NCBI GenBank assembly: GCA_000787465.1
Contig: JSYX01000787.1
Span: 1-12,892, forward strand
Reading direction: 5' to 3'
DNA: 12,892 bases
Origin: Thermomucor indicae-seudaticae
Taxonomy: Eukaryota; Mucoromycota; Mucoromycetes; Mucorales; Lichtheimiaceae
Shown here: one piece after another, positions 1-9,232 of the stretch
Numbering within the stretch: the stretch's first letter is position 1
Layout of the letters: each line of letters begins with the position of its first letter
Notes under the pieces: generated by a model
Databases searched by the model: none
The model's input: the letters and a program-made list of their open reading frames with translations, nothing else
What the model was told of the DNA's origin: nothing
Made by a program: the position numbers and the translations under genes

Positions 1-19
1 GTTCAATCAATAAACAGTA

Positions 20-727
20 TTATGGTAGCTGTTCTATATGAAAGATAGTCTCGCCTGCTTTCTTGCTGAGACTGTACCGCTCCAGGCGATAGGTATCATA
101 CATTTCTCGCGCGAGGCGTGCGGCCTTCATGTGTAATGGTTTATGGGTTGCTTTGCGGGCGTACTCTCGATTGGCCCAGATACACATGGCCAGACATTCC
201 CTGTGTTCATTCAGATCACCATACCAATACTACATAGATGCATGCATGAGTCTCTCCTGCAAACTGATGATAGTATCAATGGAGATTACCTGTAGTAATC
301 CACCACTCTGGATGGCTTCTCGTTGAGCATCCGCATCGGCTTCAAACAGACGTTGATTGTCGGCATTGGCTTTACGCACACTTCGGAATGCGACGATGAA
401 CCAATCGCCTTCGGCTTCTTCGCCCAGTCGAGCAGCGACTTCATCCCAGTTGAAAGCCTTGTCGATCGGTGCCTGAGCATAATTGTCTGTAATGACGTGA
501 AAGTACGGTAGTGCTTTGTCGAGGAGCAACCGATCTACGGGTCGTAGACTCTTGGCCAAGGCTTCACGGGTCTTTGGTTCTTCACCTAGCCAACGGGTAG
601 GACCAATCGTATCATTGTGAATGCTACGGCCTTTCAGGTCTTGTGCCACAATCGCTTGCTCAACGTCACCCAAAGGCACATGCTGCTGCTGCTCTGTTTG
701 ATGAGAAGGTGCATGGTTGGCCAACAT
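20..727 (-). CDS. Conserved fungal protein of unknown function (UPF0643-like?), two exons
   Basis: Two exons on the minus strand, 727-290 and 229-20, join across a 60-nt intron (donor GTAATC, acceptor ATGTAG) to give 215 aa ending in TAA at 22-20. The unspliced frame hits a TAG made by the last three intron bases, and the frame beyond it continues with protein-like sequence, which supports the intron. Visible features are a Gln/His-rich N-terminus (about 1-20), a segment beginning RPVDRLLLDKALPYF, a core with DWFIVAFRSVRKANADNQ and EAIQSGGLLQ, and after the splice YWYGDLNEHRECLAMCIW followed by a basic stretch (NREYARKA) and a C-terminal helix-like region with DTYRLERYSL. No signal peptide or membrane segment is seen. 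The middle and C-terminal parts resemble a widespread fungal family of unknown function; I recall it as UPF0643 but cannot confirm this. No function is proposed. The gene has its own promoter in 728-850. Confidence 0.75.
230..289 (-). other. 60-nt phase-0 intron of the UPF0643-like gene
   Basis: The intron begins GTAATC right after a CAG codon and ends ATGTAG, and is a multiple of three. Its only in-frame stop is the TAG of the acceptor itself. Removing it joins GGLLQ to YWYGDL without a frame change. An alternative acceptor (CAG, about 30 nt into the intron) would make an intron too short and would keep the stop. Confidence 0.75.
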
Positions 728-850
728 TACTGCTATCTATATACTTTAACGGAGGATAATGCGAGGGAAAAGAAAAAGAAAAACGAGGAAAGAATAAAAA
801 CTGGGCCCCTTTTTTATACGTCGTCTGATTGGAAAACAGAAACCATGTTT
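728..850 (-). promoter_or_regulatory. Promoter of the UPF0643-like gene: CCAAT box, TATA box, CT-rich leader
   Basis: Read on the minus strand toward the ATG at 727, there is a CCAATCA box (832-826), then TATAAAAAA (818-810), then a long T/C-rich leader of TTTTTC-type runs (about 800-765), then the start codon. The order and spacing are typical of a fungal core promoter. Function is inferred from motif and position only. Confidence 0.55.
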
Positions 851-1259
851 CAGATGGTGCCTTCAGGTCATTTAATAACACCAACTGAACTGTTGGGGGG
901 AGACGGCGTCAGGCTTTCACAAAAGACTTGCTCCCCCCCCCCGAAGTTGCGTGATCCATGGAAAACATGCTCCGATTTCTAACGCACATGATTGGTGTGC
1001 CTGAATTTTTCGCCATCGGCTGCCATGGACGAATCATCCGAAACCGATATCATTTGGTCATGGATAAAAAGAATGCATATTGACGTAACGCGATCAAATG
1101 TTGTTTTCTGTCATCCCAAAAGACGTGATGGCCCATGCATGCTTTTTAAGAGTGTCATGGAATTATGTCCTATATTCAAGTGATCCGTGCTGGAGTTGAA
1201 TGTTCTAGATGGTTCTTTTCCATCAACCTAAAGTAGAAAAAAGAAAGGCTCGGGGCGCA
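851..1259. other. Intergenic stretch with no gene seen
   Basis: This lies between the promoter of the UPF0643-like gene and the 3' end of the F-BAR gene, both on the minus strand. It holds the G-run/C-run inverted repeat at 895-942 and otherwise only short, unconserved open frames on both strands. No AATAAA-type signal is evident just after the F-BAR stop, so where that transcript ends cannot be told. Confidence 0.6.
895..942. repeat. Inverted repeat of a G6 run and a C10 run
   Basis: GGGGGGAG at 895-902 is complementary to CTCCCCCC at 931-938 across a 28-nt spacer, and the C run continues to 942. It could form a hairpin in RNA or single-stranded DNA. It lies upstream of the CCAAT/TATA promoter of the UPF0643-like gene. 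Homopolymer runs of this kind also arise by slippage or sequencing error. Confidence 0.5.
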
Positions 1260-3476
1260 TCATGGCTTCTGAACCGGCATTTCGGAACGGACTTGCACAA
1301 AGTTTCGTGCGACGTAGCCGCATGGATTTAATAAAATGCCCGCCCGATCATCCCATAATCGGCCAATCCACCAATCTTCATGCTCTTCAGCTCGAACGAG
1401 TCCAAGCCATGCCCCACAACTAAACTGAAGATCGTCCGGCTCGTCGCTGTGATAGTCATAGAGTGCTTGTGCTAACATTGACTTGTTAGTTACATAGAGC
1501 GGTTATATAGAGCGATCTTACATACCCCATGCTATAACAGGTGGTCCCTGATCATTCTGAGGCGGCAGCTGTTTAGGTTTCTTCTTCTTTGCAAGACATT
1601 TTGTCTCAGGATCCGGTTGGACTCCTAATTCTTGCAATAATACCCGAATGGACTGCCTAAAGTCCTCTTCTTCTTCTTGCACGGCTCGTCGTAAGCTATT
1701 GCTTTTTCGCTGCTGCTGCTTATCCTTTTTTTCGGGTGGATCTTCTTGGTTGACTGCAAAAGTGTTGTTTCCGATTGCCAAGACCACTTGTGCACGAGGA
1801 TCAATGGGTTCGTCAGGAGGTTCAGAAGTAGTAGTAGTAGGTTTCGCAGGAGCAGGTTTCTTGAACACGCCAAGGGACCGAGTTGATGAAAAGAATTGGC
1901 TTTTACGCTCGTCCGATAATAGTTTACTGGCAATATTGGCAGGTAGCTTCTCCTTGAAACTTGTTGTTCGCTTGAGTGCTGCTGCTTGCTCAAACTCGTT
2001 CATGATGCTGCCTCCTGCTACGGCTGCGGGAAATTGTGCAATCTGATATTTTGGTAATGTCTTGGCAGGATCATCAAAGTAATTGACATAGACAGGTGGT
2101 TCTATTCAATTATATATTAACCTCGCGCGCGCGCGCGTGTGTGCTCAGTCAAGTCCTGGTCTCACCTGGTATCATTGGACCTGTGCCTTTCTCATCAATA
2201 AACTGCTCGATATCGGTCTTGATATTGCATCCATCCAGTGATCGCCAGAACCGTTCAAAGGACTAGTACGGACAAGTTGATATACCCCCTTTTCTACTAA
2301 ACTTGATGTATACTTTACTTCTTGGTTTTGCGTTGATGCAGTCGATAAGATATTGACATAGATACAAAGGCTGTGATGAAGAAACTCGATGCGTTTCTCT
2401 TCCATATGCTGGAATTTCTGCACAAAGATCAGTTTAAATATAAGATAATTATGAGTCTCCTTGTACTTACATCGCACGCCGACTTCCACTCTTGATTCCA
2501 GATAAAAGTAGCATCAGCGAGCTTAAGCGTGGCATTCTTGTATTCCTTTTCTTTTGGTTCCAAGGATTAAATAAACATTGACTTTCCTGTACAGTGAGAG
2601 TATCAGTTACATACCCAGAGTTGAAATCTCATTCTGACTTCTCTCGATCTTTTGCCTTAAGCGGTCTGCTTCTCTGAACCCAGCTGTCTGGATCTGGTTC
2701 TCCATGGCTATTTTCTTTGCGTATTCTGCCTCGTATTTCTCTTTAGCCTAAAGGATCGCCTACTTTATGAGTTGATGTAGAGGAAGGGCATTGCTTACTT
2801 ACCTTGTTTACGTGAGACAGATGAAGCTGCTTATTTCTGTGAGCCTTGTCCACATTGGCTTGAATCTTTGTGTCTCTAGTGTTATTTCTTACGCGTTGTT
2901 CGCACAGTAATACCACTACTTGCCAGTTTCCGTCGATCTTTTTGTTCGAGAATGAAATTTTCCAGGGATAATTCCAGGTTAATCCGTATTTTCTGCGCCA
3001 ATTCCAGGTGGGCTTGAGCTTCTATTTCCAACTCTTTACGGGCCGATGCCAATAGTGCTTGCAATGTCCTTTTTGACCACACAATGAGCACCCAGCCAAC
3101 CTTTTACTTTAAAGCCAAGCATTACCCAACTTCTTCTCGACCGAGTTCAAGCTTCGCTTGCTTCATTAGCTTCCTTCCGATCTCCTCATGCAAAGAAGCT
3201 CTGAATAGTTGATGTTACAACCATCGCAATATAACCGACCTTGTGCATGCTCTTACTTTGTGCTATACAACAGCTTGAGGTCTTCGCAGGTCTTTTTGGC
3301 CGCGCTCATTTTGTGCGTCAGTACTCCATAACCGGCATCGTCTTGGCCCTTTTTTACAAAAGTTTCCGACCGCTCTGTGTGTGAGTTAATTCCCCAACTT
3401 TGCATTTGAACGCATAGACAATATCCCTCACCCAAAAGTTATTGGCAAATGTCTTTGGTACAACCATCTCAGTCAT
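1260..3476 (-). CDS. F-BAR and SH3 domain protein (Cdc15/Imp2/Hof1/PSTPIP-like), 11 exons
   Basis: Exons on the minus strand are 3476-3432, 3348-3257, 3200-3126, 3068-2920, 2873-2803, 2747-2615, 2550-2471, 2417-2319, 2262-2166, 2101-1526 and 1471-1260, giving 542 aa in one frame. An in-frame TGA 21 nt upstream of the ATG fixes the start (a second Met is residue 4). Residues about 8-275 are an F-BAR (FCH) domain: FANNFWGQDDAGYGVL, KKTCEDLK, ASLHEEIGRKLMKQAK, QAHLELAQKIR, then coiled-coil helices, WNQEWKSACDKFQ, EEKRIEFL and SFERFWRSLDGCNI. Residues about 281-470 are a Pro/Ser/Lys-rich linker. Residues 473-535 are an SH3 domain (AQALYDYHSDEPDDLQF, EDWWIGRL, GYVARNFV). Proteins of this type bend the plasma membrane and link the actin ring to septum assembly at cytokinesis. 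At 542 aa it is shorter than Cdc15, closer to Hof1/Imp2. It is divergent from SMC4. Least certain are the splice sites near 2874-2920 and 2551. Confidence 0.85.
2102..2165 (-). other. F-BAR gene intron 9 with a (CG)n tract
   Basis: A 64-nt intron (donor GTGAGA, acceptor TGAATAG) joins ...GPMIP to EPPVYVNYF in phase 1. Its middle holds an alternating CG run (about 2124-2138) followed by alternating GT, a type of sequence able to adopt Z-DNA. Confidence 0.7.
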
Positions 3477-3478
3477 GG

Positions 3479-3500
3479 TATCAAAGGTATATCAAAGGTA
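3479..3500. repeat. Perfect 11-bp tandem duplication
   Basis: TATCAAAGGTA occurs twice with no gap, 3 nt upstream of the F-BAR start codon. It is probably in the 5' leader of that gene. Confidence 0.85.
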
Positions 3501-3551
3501 GAGAGAGAGAGAGGAAGGGACAGATATATAATGCAAGAGAGAGAGAGAGAG
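3501..3551. repeat. Two GA (CT on the minus strand) microsatellite tracts
   Basis: Alternating GA runs at 3501-3513 and 3537-3551 flank a TATATA. On the minus strand they are CT tracts upstream of the F-BAR start codon. Such tracts are common in fungal promoters. Confidence 0.8.
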
Positions 3552-3674
3552 AAATAACAATAACAATGGGGACACTTCCTTTTTTGCATCATGCCAAAAC
3601 ACTTGATCCCCCAAAAGAATTTGTGCATATCAACGACCGTAAATCATGCAACCAGTACCTTGCTGATATACGTA

Positions 3675-3684
3675 GACGCGCAAA
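3675..3684 (+). promoter_or_regulatory. MBF/E2F-like element upstream of SMC4
   Basis: GACGCGCAAA lies about 50 nt before the SMC4 ATG. It matches the ACGCGN core bound by the MBF complex of yeasts, and its complement matches an E2F-type TTTGCGCG. Cell-cycle control is plausible for a condensin gene, but a single match proves nothing. Confidence 0.4.
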
Positions 3685-3732
3685 TTTCTGGTTCCCAAAT
3701 TTTTCCCTTCTTCCTCTCGTTCTTTAGTGAAC

Positions 3733-6700
3733 ATGACAGCTCCGCCTCGTAAAAAGGCACGCCATGAGCAGCAGCAGGCTTCTTCCTCCACTGATGAAAC
3801 AACACCCGAGCAACCGGATGCGGCTACCATGCGATCGCGCACAGAACCCGATCGCAGAGTAGTCTCGTTTGCCACTCCCGAAATGACAACCCAAGAATTA
3901 GAAGATAAAGAGGAACAACAGCCGAAAAAGCCACGATTGGTCATCACAAAAATGGTTCTAAACAACTTCAAGTCCTATGCTGGACGGCAGGTTATTGGTC
4001 CCTTCCACAAGGTGATTCTTCTTTTCCTGGTTGTTATAGAGAGAGCTCACAACTAACGAACTATCCCGTCCAGTCTTTCAGCGCCAGTAAGCGAGAAAAC
4101 ATGCAAACCAGAGTGACATGGAATAACGAGAATGTTATGACTAGTCGTGGGTCCGAATGGGTCCGGCAAATCCAATGTGATCGACTCGTTACTGTTTGTG
4201 TTTGGTTATCGTGCCAACAAGATGCGTCAGGGCAAATTATCCGAGTTGATCCATAACTCTGCAAAATTTCCAAACTGTACTTCATGTTCTGTCGAAATTC
4301 ATTTCCAGGAAATTATCGATGGGGTATGTCAGTCAATCATCACACTCAACTTGAAGATATTGACGACGTAGAAAGGATGGCCCGAATGATTTCGAAAGGG
4401 TGCCGAATTCAAAACTGGTTATTTCCCGACACGCTTATCGCAATAACACGAGCAAGTACTTTATCAATGACAGGAGCAGCTCGTATAGCGAAGTCACGAC
4501 CTTGTTGCGTGATCGCGGCATTGATCTGGACCACAAGCGGTTCCTGATTCTACAGGTATATAAAGATAAAGATCTCTTGTGTCTATAGACTTTAATTCTT
4601 TTGTGGGTTAGGGTGAAGTCGAGTCGATTGCATTGATGAAACCAAAAGCTAGAGATGAAAATGATGACGGTTTACTGGAATATCTCGAGGACATTATTGG
4701 GACATCAAAGTACAAGGAACCCATTGAAGAAGCAAGTGGCCGTTTAGAGGGCTTGAACGAGGATCGCGCTGAGAAATTAAACCGTGTCCGCTATGTCGAG
4801 AAAGAAAAGAATAGTCTAGAGGTAGCCAAATCAGCTGGATGGAAGCCACGCCAGCTAATCATCTTCTGTGTAGGCAAAGAAAGCAGAAGCTGAGCATTAC
4901 CTCGAGAGTGAAAACGAATTGGCACGGAAAAAGAATGAATTATACCAGATATACATCCATGAAGCCAAAGCCAATATTGAAACCGCAAAGAAGGCTATAG
5001 TACGTTATTAACTAGACAGCCGTCTTTATAATAACAAATACTTATCTAGTAATTACCCAGGCTGATTTGCAGCAGAAACTTCAACAGGAGAAAGATAGCC
5101 ACGTTGAACTCGAAAGAGGTGTAGAGGAAATGAACAAACGATATCAGGAAACCGTCAAAGAATACAGTGTAAGCCGCGATGATTATTATTCAGGGTTATA
5201 GTTGATTAAAAGAGAGGGCAGGTCCTGGACGCTGAAGCAGAAAAGATTGCCAAGCGGTTGGTCAAATATGAAAAAGATGATGTACAGCTTCGAGAAAGGA
5301 AGGAACACTTGCTGAGTAAGAAAGAAAAGGCCCAAGCATCAATGGATGCTGTAAGTTTGCACACAAGACATGAGGAGTGACACTGCTGATGGTTGGTTGA
5401 TATAGGACCGAGAAGCAAGAAATGCTGCTCGGGAAGCCATCAAGAAAAACGGGGACGAGTTACTGAAACGGAAACAAGATTTGACGCAGCTCGAGAAACA
5501 ACTGAAAGCTGAAGAAAAGAAGCTGGAAGAGATTAACCTGGAACTGAAGGGCAAAACAGACGGGTTTCTAAAGCAGATTGAAGCCCATCAGAAGGAGCTC
5601 GCACCCTGGACAGAAAAGATCAATGAGAAAAAGAAGGCAATTGATGTGAAGCAATCGGAAAGAGAAATATTGGAAGAAAAGATCACTTCGGGTGAAAGGG
5701 CAGTCGAGGCAGCTCAGCTGCAGCTTCAGAAGATACAAGAGATGCTTCAACGCAAGCAAAAGGAAATGGACACTTTGCCGGACGAAATCAACGCTTTGCA
5801 GAAAGAAATCGCTGATTTAGAAACAAAGTTTGCGGTATGTTCTAAATTATACCAGTCTATGGGGCGCGCGCGCTAACTTGTTATAACAGCAATTGGAAAA
5901 AGACGAGTCAGAACATCGCAAGAAACTGAGTATTGCGCGTCAAAAAGCCGATGAAGCGAGAGCGTCCATGCAGCAATCACAGAGCCGGGGTAAAGTACTC
6001 GACAGCTTGCTTCGGATGCGCGATTCTGGTCGTATCAAAGGAATCCACGTAAGTTTTTCCTTCCCTGCTTCTACGTACAGTTATCTGAACTATATACGCA
6101 GGACCGCATGGGAAACCTCGGCGTCATTGATGATAAATACGACGTTGCGATATCAACAGCATGTCCAGCACTGGACAACATTGTCGTGGATACCGTGGAA
6201 GCAGGTCAAGCGTGTATAGAATACCTGCGCAAAAACAATCTGGGCCGGGCCGTGTTTACGATCCTGGATAAGCTCGGAGGTCAAGACATGCGACCGATTA
6301 ATACGCCAGAGTCAGTGCCTCGACTGTTTGACTTGGTCCGTCCCAAGGATCCCAAATTCGCGCCGGCGTTCTATAGCGTCCTGAAGGACACCCTTGTGGC
6401 TGACAACCTCCAGCAAGCCAACCGTATAGCCTTCGGAAACAAGAACAAGCGCTGGCGCGTGGTAACGCTGGACGGCAAGCTGATCGAAAAGTCCGGAGCA
6501 ATGACAGGAGGCGGATCCCGACAGCTTCGAGGCGCGATGAGTTCCAAGTTTAAGGACAACGACGTCACTGCAGAAACGGTGGCCAAATTGGAACGCGAAC
6601 GTGACATGCTGGATGAAAAGCTGAGGCACTTTTTGGAAGAAAAGCGCGCGTGCGAACTTGGGTTACGGTCCAAAAAGGAAGCACTCCCCAGTAAGCAGAT

Positions 6701-8521
6701 GGCACTCGAGAAGTTGCAAATGGATATGCGCAGCTTGGATAAGCAGCTCGCAGATGAGCAGACGAGACTCCAGACGTTAAAGTCAGTAGTAAAGTAAAAC
6801 AGATAAGCCTTGTGAAATCATGCTAAGTATTCTATTACAGAGCACAGACAAAGCCCAGTCCCGCAGATGTAAAACGTCATGAAGAAATTCAAGGAGAAAT
6901 TGAACAATTACAGCTTGAAATGCAAGAGCTCAAGGACAAGACGGCTGAAATTGAAGAAACAATACGATCACTGCAAGAAGACATTATGGAGGCCGGAGGC
7001 ATGGATTTACGACTGCAGAAGATCGTGGTGGATGACGTGAGAAAACGGATCGATAACCTAAACAATAAGATCACCAAAGCTATGGTGGCAAAAGCAAAAG
7101 CCGAAAAGGATGTGGCAAAGCTAGAGTCATCCATCAGGAAAACCGAGAAGGATAGCAGCAAGATTGAGGAGGATCTAAAGGAACTGGAGGAAGAGCAGGC
7201 TCAAAAGGCCGCAGAATTTGCCAAGATTAGCAAGGAAATGGATGACGCTAAAAAGGTAGAAAAGAAAGGAAGGGTATTTGGATCTAAAAAAGACGCTAAT
7301 TCTGACGTTCATCATGTAGCTAATGGAAGAAAAGAAGAAGCATATGGAGGAAATCAAAAAGGAATTGGACGAGAAAACGGCGCAAATCAATGAGCTGAGG
7401 AAATCAGAAATGGAGCTCAAGAACAGACTCGAAGACTATCAACGTAATCTTCAGGACAATCAACGTAAAGTTGGCCATTGGAACGAACAACGAAGCCATC
7501 TGAGCCTTCACAACTACAAGTAAGTGTCAATGGGCGCGTCTTTGGGTGACAAGGGAGAGATGCTTATTCCATGACAAACAGAGGCGAGCCAGAAGAGAAC
7601 ATGATACTTCCTGAGCTTGACGATGAGATTTTGGAAAAATTACTAGAGTCCAAGCAAGCCGTCAAAATGGAGATTGCTGAAATTGAAGCCTACGTCCAGA
7701 ATGCCAAGCCAAACTTGTCCGTGTTGGAGGAATATCGACGCCGAGAAGAGGAATACAAGGAACGGGCAAAGGATCTGGACGAGATTACAGCGAAACGGGA
7801 TGAAGTCAAGAATGAAGTCGAGCGTTTGCGGAAGCAGCGTCTCGACGAGTTTATGCAAGGTTTCAATGTGATCACGCAAAAATTAAAAGAGATGTATCAG
7901 GTAAGTCTCTGTTTCCTTGGTTCATTGCGTCATATATTAACGTATATAAAAGATGATTACGATGGGAGGCAATGCAGAGCTGGAGTTGGTGGATAGTCTT
8001 GATCCGTTCTCAGAAGGCATTGTGTTCAGCGTGATGCCTCCAAAGAAGAGCTGGAAAAACATTTCGAATTTGTCTGGTGGTGAAAAGGTAAGAAGTCGAC
8101 AGGCAAACGAATAACAAGGATACCAACCATTATATATTAGACATTGAGCTCATTGGCATTGGTCTTTGCCCTGCACCATTTTAAGCCCACTCCACTCTAC
8201 GTGATGGACGAAATCGATGCAGCTCTGGACTTTCGTAACGTATCGATCGTGGCTAACTATATTGCGGAGCGCACAAAGAACGCCCAGTTTATTATCATTA
8301 GCTTACGCAACAACATGTTTGAACTGGCTGATCGATTAGTCGGCATTTACAAGACGAACGATTGCACCAAGAGCATAGCTATCAATCCATCCATGATTGC
8401 TATGCTTTCGGTTCCACCATCAAATAATAATAGCAACAACAACAACAACAACAACAACACCAGTAGTCATAATAACAACAGCCACAGCCAAGCAACAACA
8501 ACACAGGCAGCAACATCTTAA
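3733..8521 (+). CDS. SMC4: SMC4, condensin ATPase subunit, 16 exons
   Basis: Exons are 3733-4011, 4074-4086, 4145-4323, 4376-4555, 4612-4821, 4874-4999, 5061-5168, 5222-5350, 5406-5834, 5890-6048, 6102-6793, 6841-7255, 7320-7519, 7582-7900, 7953-8087 and 8141-8521, giving about 1317 aa, the usual family size. Order: basic NLS-like start (PPRKKAR), acidic N-tail, VLNNFKSYAG, Walker A GPNGSGKS (about 100-107), SMC4-type QEIID and SRHAYRNN, Q-loop LILQGEVE, first coiled coil, hinge (about 595-745, with DDKYDVAISTACPALDNIVV and SGAMTGGGSR), second coiled coil, signature LSGGEK (1186-1191), Walker B LYVMDEID (about 1210-1217) and D-loop ALD. All ATPase residues are intact. SMC4 pairs with SMC2 and non-SMC subunits to compact and resolve chromosomes in the nucleus. 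Odd points are a 13-nt exon 2 and an Asn-rich tail. The exon 11 donor could be 6782 (GTCAGT) instead of 6794 (GTAAAA); both keep frame. Confidence 0.95.
4074..4086 (+). other. SMC4: 13-nt micro-exon (exon 2) of SMC4
   Basis: The exon encodes Ser-Phe-Ser-Ala plus the first base of Ile. It follows a CCGTCCAG acceptor with an upstream CTAAC branch site and is followed by a GTAAGC donor. Including it joins GPFHK to SFSAIVGPNGSGKS, the expected run-in to the SMC Walker A loop (normally F-x-A-V/I-v/i-GPNGSGKS). Skipping it breaks the frame. Confidence 0.85.
5835..5889 (+). other. SMC4: SMC4 intron 9 with a GCGC tract before the branch site
   Basis: A 55-nt phase-0 intron (donor GTATGT, acceptor TATAACAG) contains an alternating GC run (about 5863-5873) that leads straight into a consensus CTAAC branch site. 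Confidence 0.8.
8435..8458 (+). repeat. (AAC)8 microsatellite coding poly-Asn in the SMC4 tail
   Basis: Eight AAC units are in frame in exon 16 and encode Asn, within a low-complexity Asn/Ser/Thr/Gln/His tail of about 35 residues after the last conserved SMC4 head segment. It is likely a slippage-prone, length-variable tract. Confidence 0.9.
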
Positions 8522-9232
8522 CAAAATTGTATATAGTCTTGTCTTTTTTCTTCTTACTGCACTTGAATACAGCTTTCTGTAATATATATACCTATACACA
8601 CATCCACATGCTTTTCTGTTTGTTCCAATTCACGCTTCTTGGAGCAGTTTCTGCGTAATCAACAATGGCCGATTTGGCTGGATATGCAGCTTCTCGTTCG
8701 TGTTGGAAGGATCTGATACAGAAAAATTGGGCTTTACGTGCCATCAGCCATCTTGCCTGATATTTCGGTTATAGTCTGTAACGTTCCATGATCAAGCAGA
8801 CTATTTGTTTCACATAGAAGCTGTCTGTGCAGATGGGGATTCTCGCTTAGGGATATTAATAGAAGCTCGCCTGTACGCAAAGTCCATGCGTAACTGATAT
8901 TCTCCGCGGTTGAGCAGAAATGGCACTTGCCTGCTGAAGTTACGTGGTCATGACCGGCTGGAATGCTTGATCAAGGCAACTTATTCCTGCACCGATACAC
9001 CGCTCCTACCTTCTGTCGTCATGTTTCCTCCAGAACTCTGAATATGCGGCGTCTCAGGCGACAGTGAAAAGAGATGGGCATAAAGTACGGGATTGGGAAT
9101 CGGCTGAACATACCATCATGACGATCCGGCTACCGTCGCCTCTCTACCTGGAGGCCCGCCTTGCCAACCTCAATGCTACAGGCTGGCTATGTTCGTAGCC
9201 ATTGTGGCTGCTGAGGCAGCGGCAAGTCTGCA
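8522..9232. other. Intergenic region after SMC4, no gene seen
   Basis: This holds the 3' end of the SMC4 transcript (T-rich and TATATA-rich to about 8600, no clear AATAAA) followed by about 600 nt of mixed sequence. All frames are broken by stops within roughly 50 codons and I recognise no domain. It may be the decayed 5' part of the transposon relic that follows, but I found no conserved transposase motif or terminal inverted repeat here. Confidence 0.5.

Larger units (their letters stand above)
3477..3732. promoter_or_regulatory. Divergent promoter region between the F-BAR gene and SMC4
   Basis: This 256-nt gap separates the two divergent start codons. Next to the F-BAR ATG is a perfect 11-bp tandem repeat (3479-3489 and 3490-3500), then two GA tracts (3501-3513 and 3537-3551) around a TATATA at 3525-3530 that could serve the F-BAR gene. 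Toward SMC4 there is GACGCGCAAA (3675-3684), which contains an MBF-type ACGCG core and on the other strand reads TTTGCGCG, close to an E2F site. A T/C-rich leader (about 3700-3726) precedes the SMC4 ATG. The roles are inferred from motif and position. Confidence 0.55.

Noticed and set aside
230..232. Stop-codon read-through (TAG) or pseudogene in the UPF0643-like gene
   Set aside because: A normal GT-AG intron of 60 nt explains the stop and keeps frame.
617..982. Open frame of 121 codons on the plus strand
   Set aside because: It runs antisense over the start of the UPF0643-like gene and through its promoter and homopolymer runs, and has no protein-like features.
3449..3727. Open frame of 92 codons in the divergent promoter
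   Set aside because: It is made of GA-repeat translation (Arg/Glu runs) and overlaps the F-BAR exon 1; likely chance.
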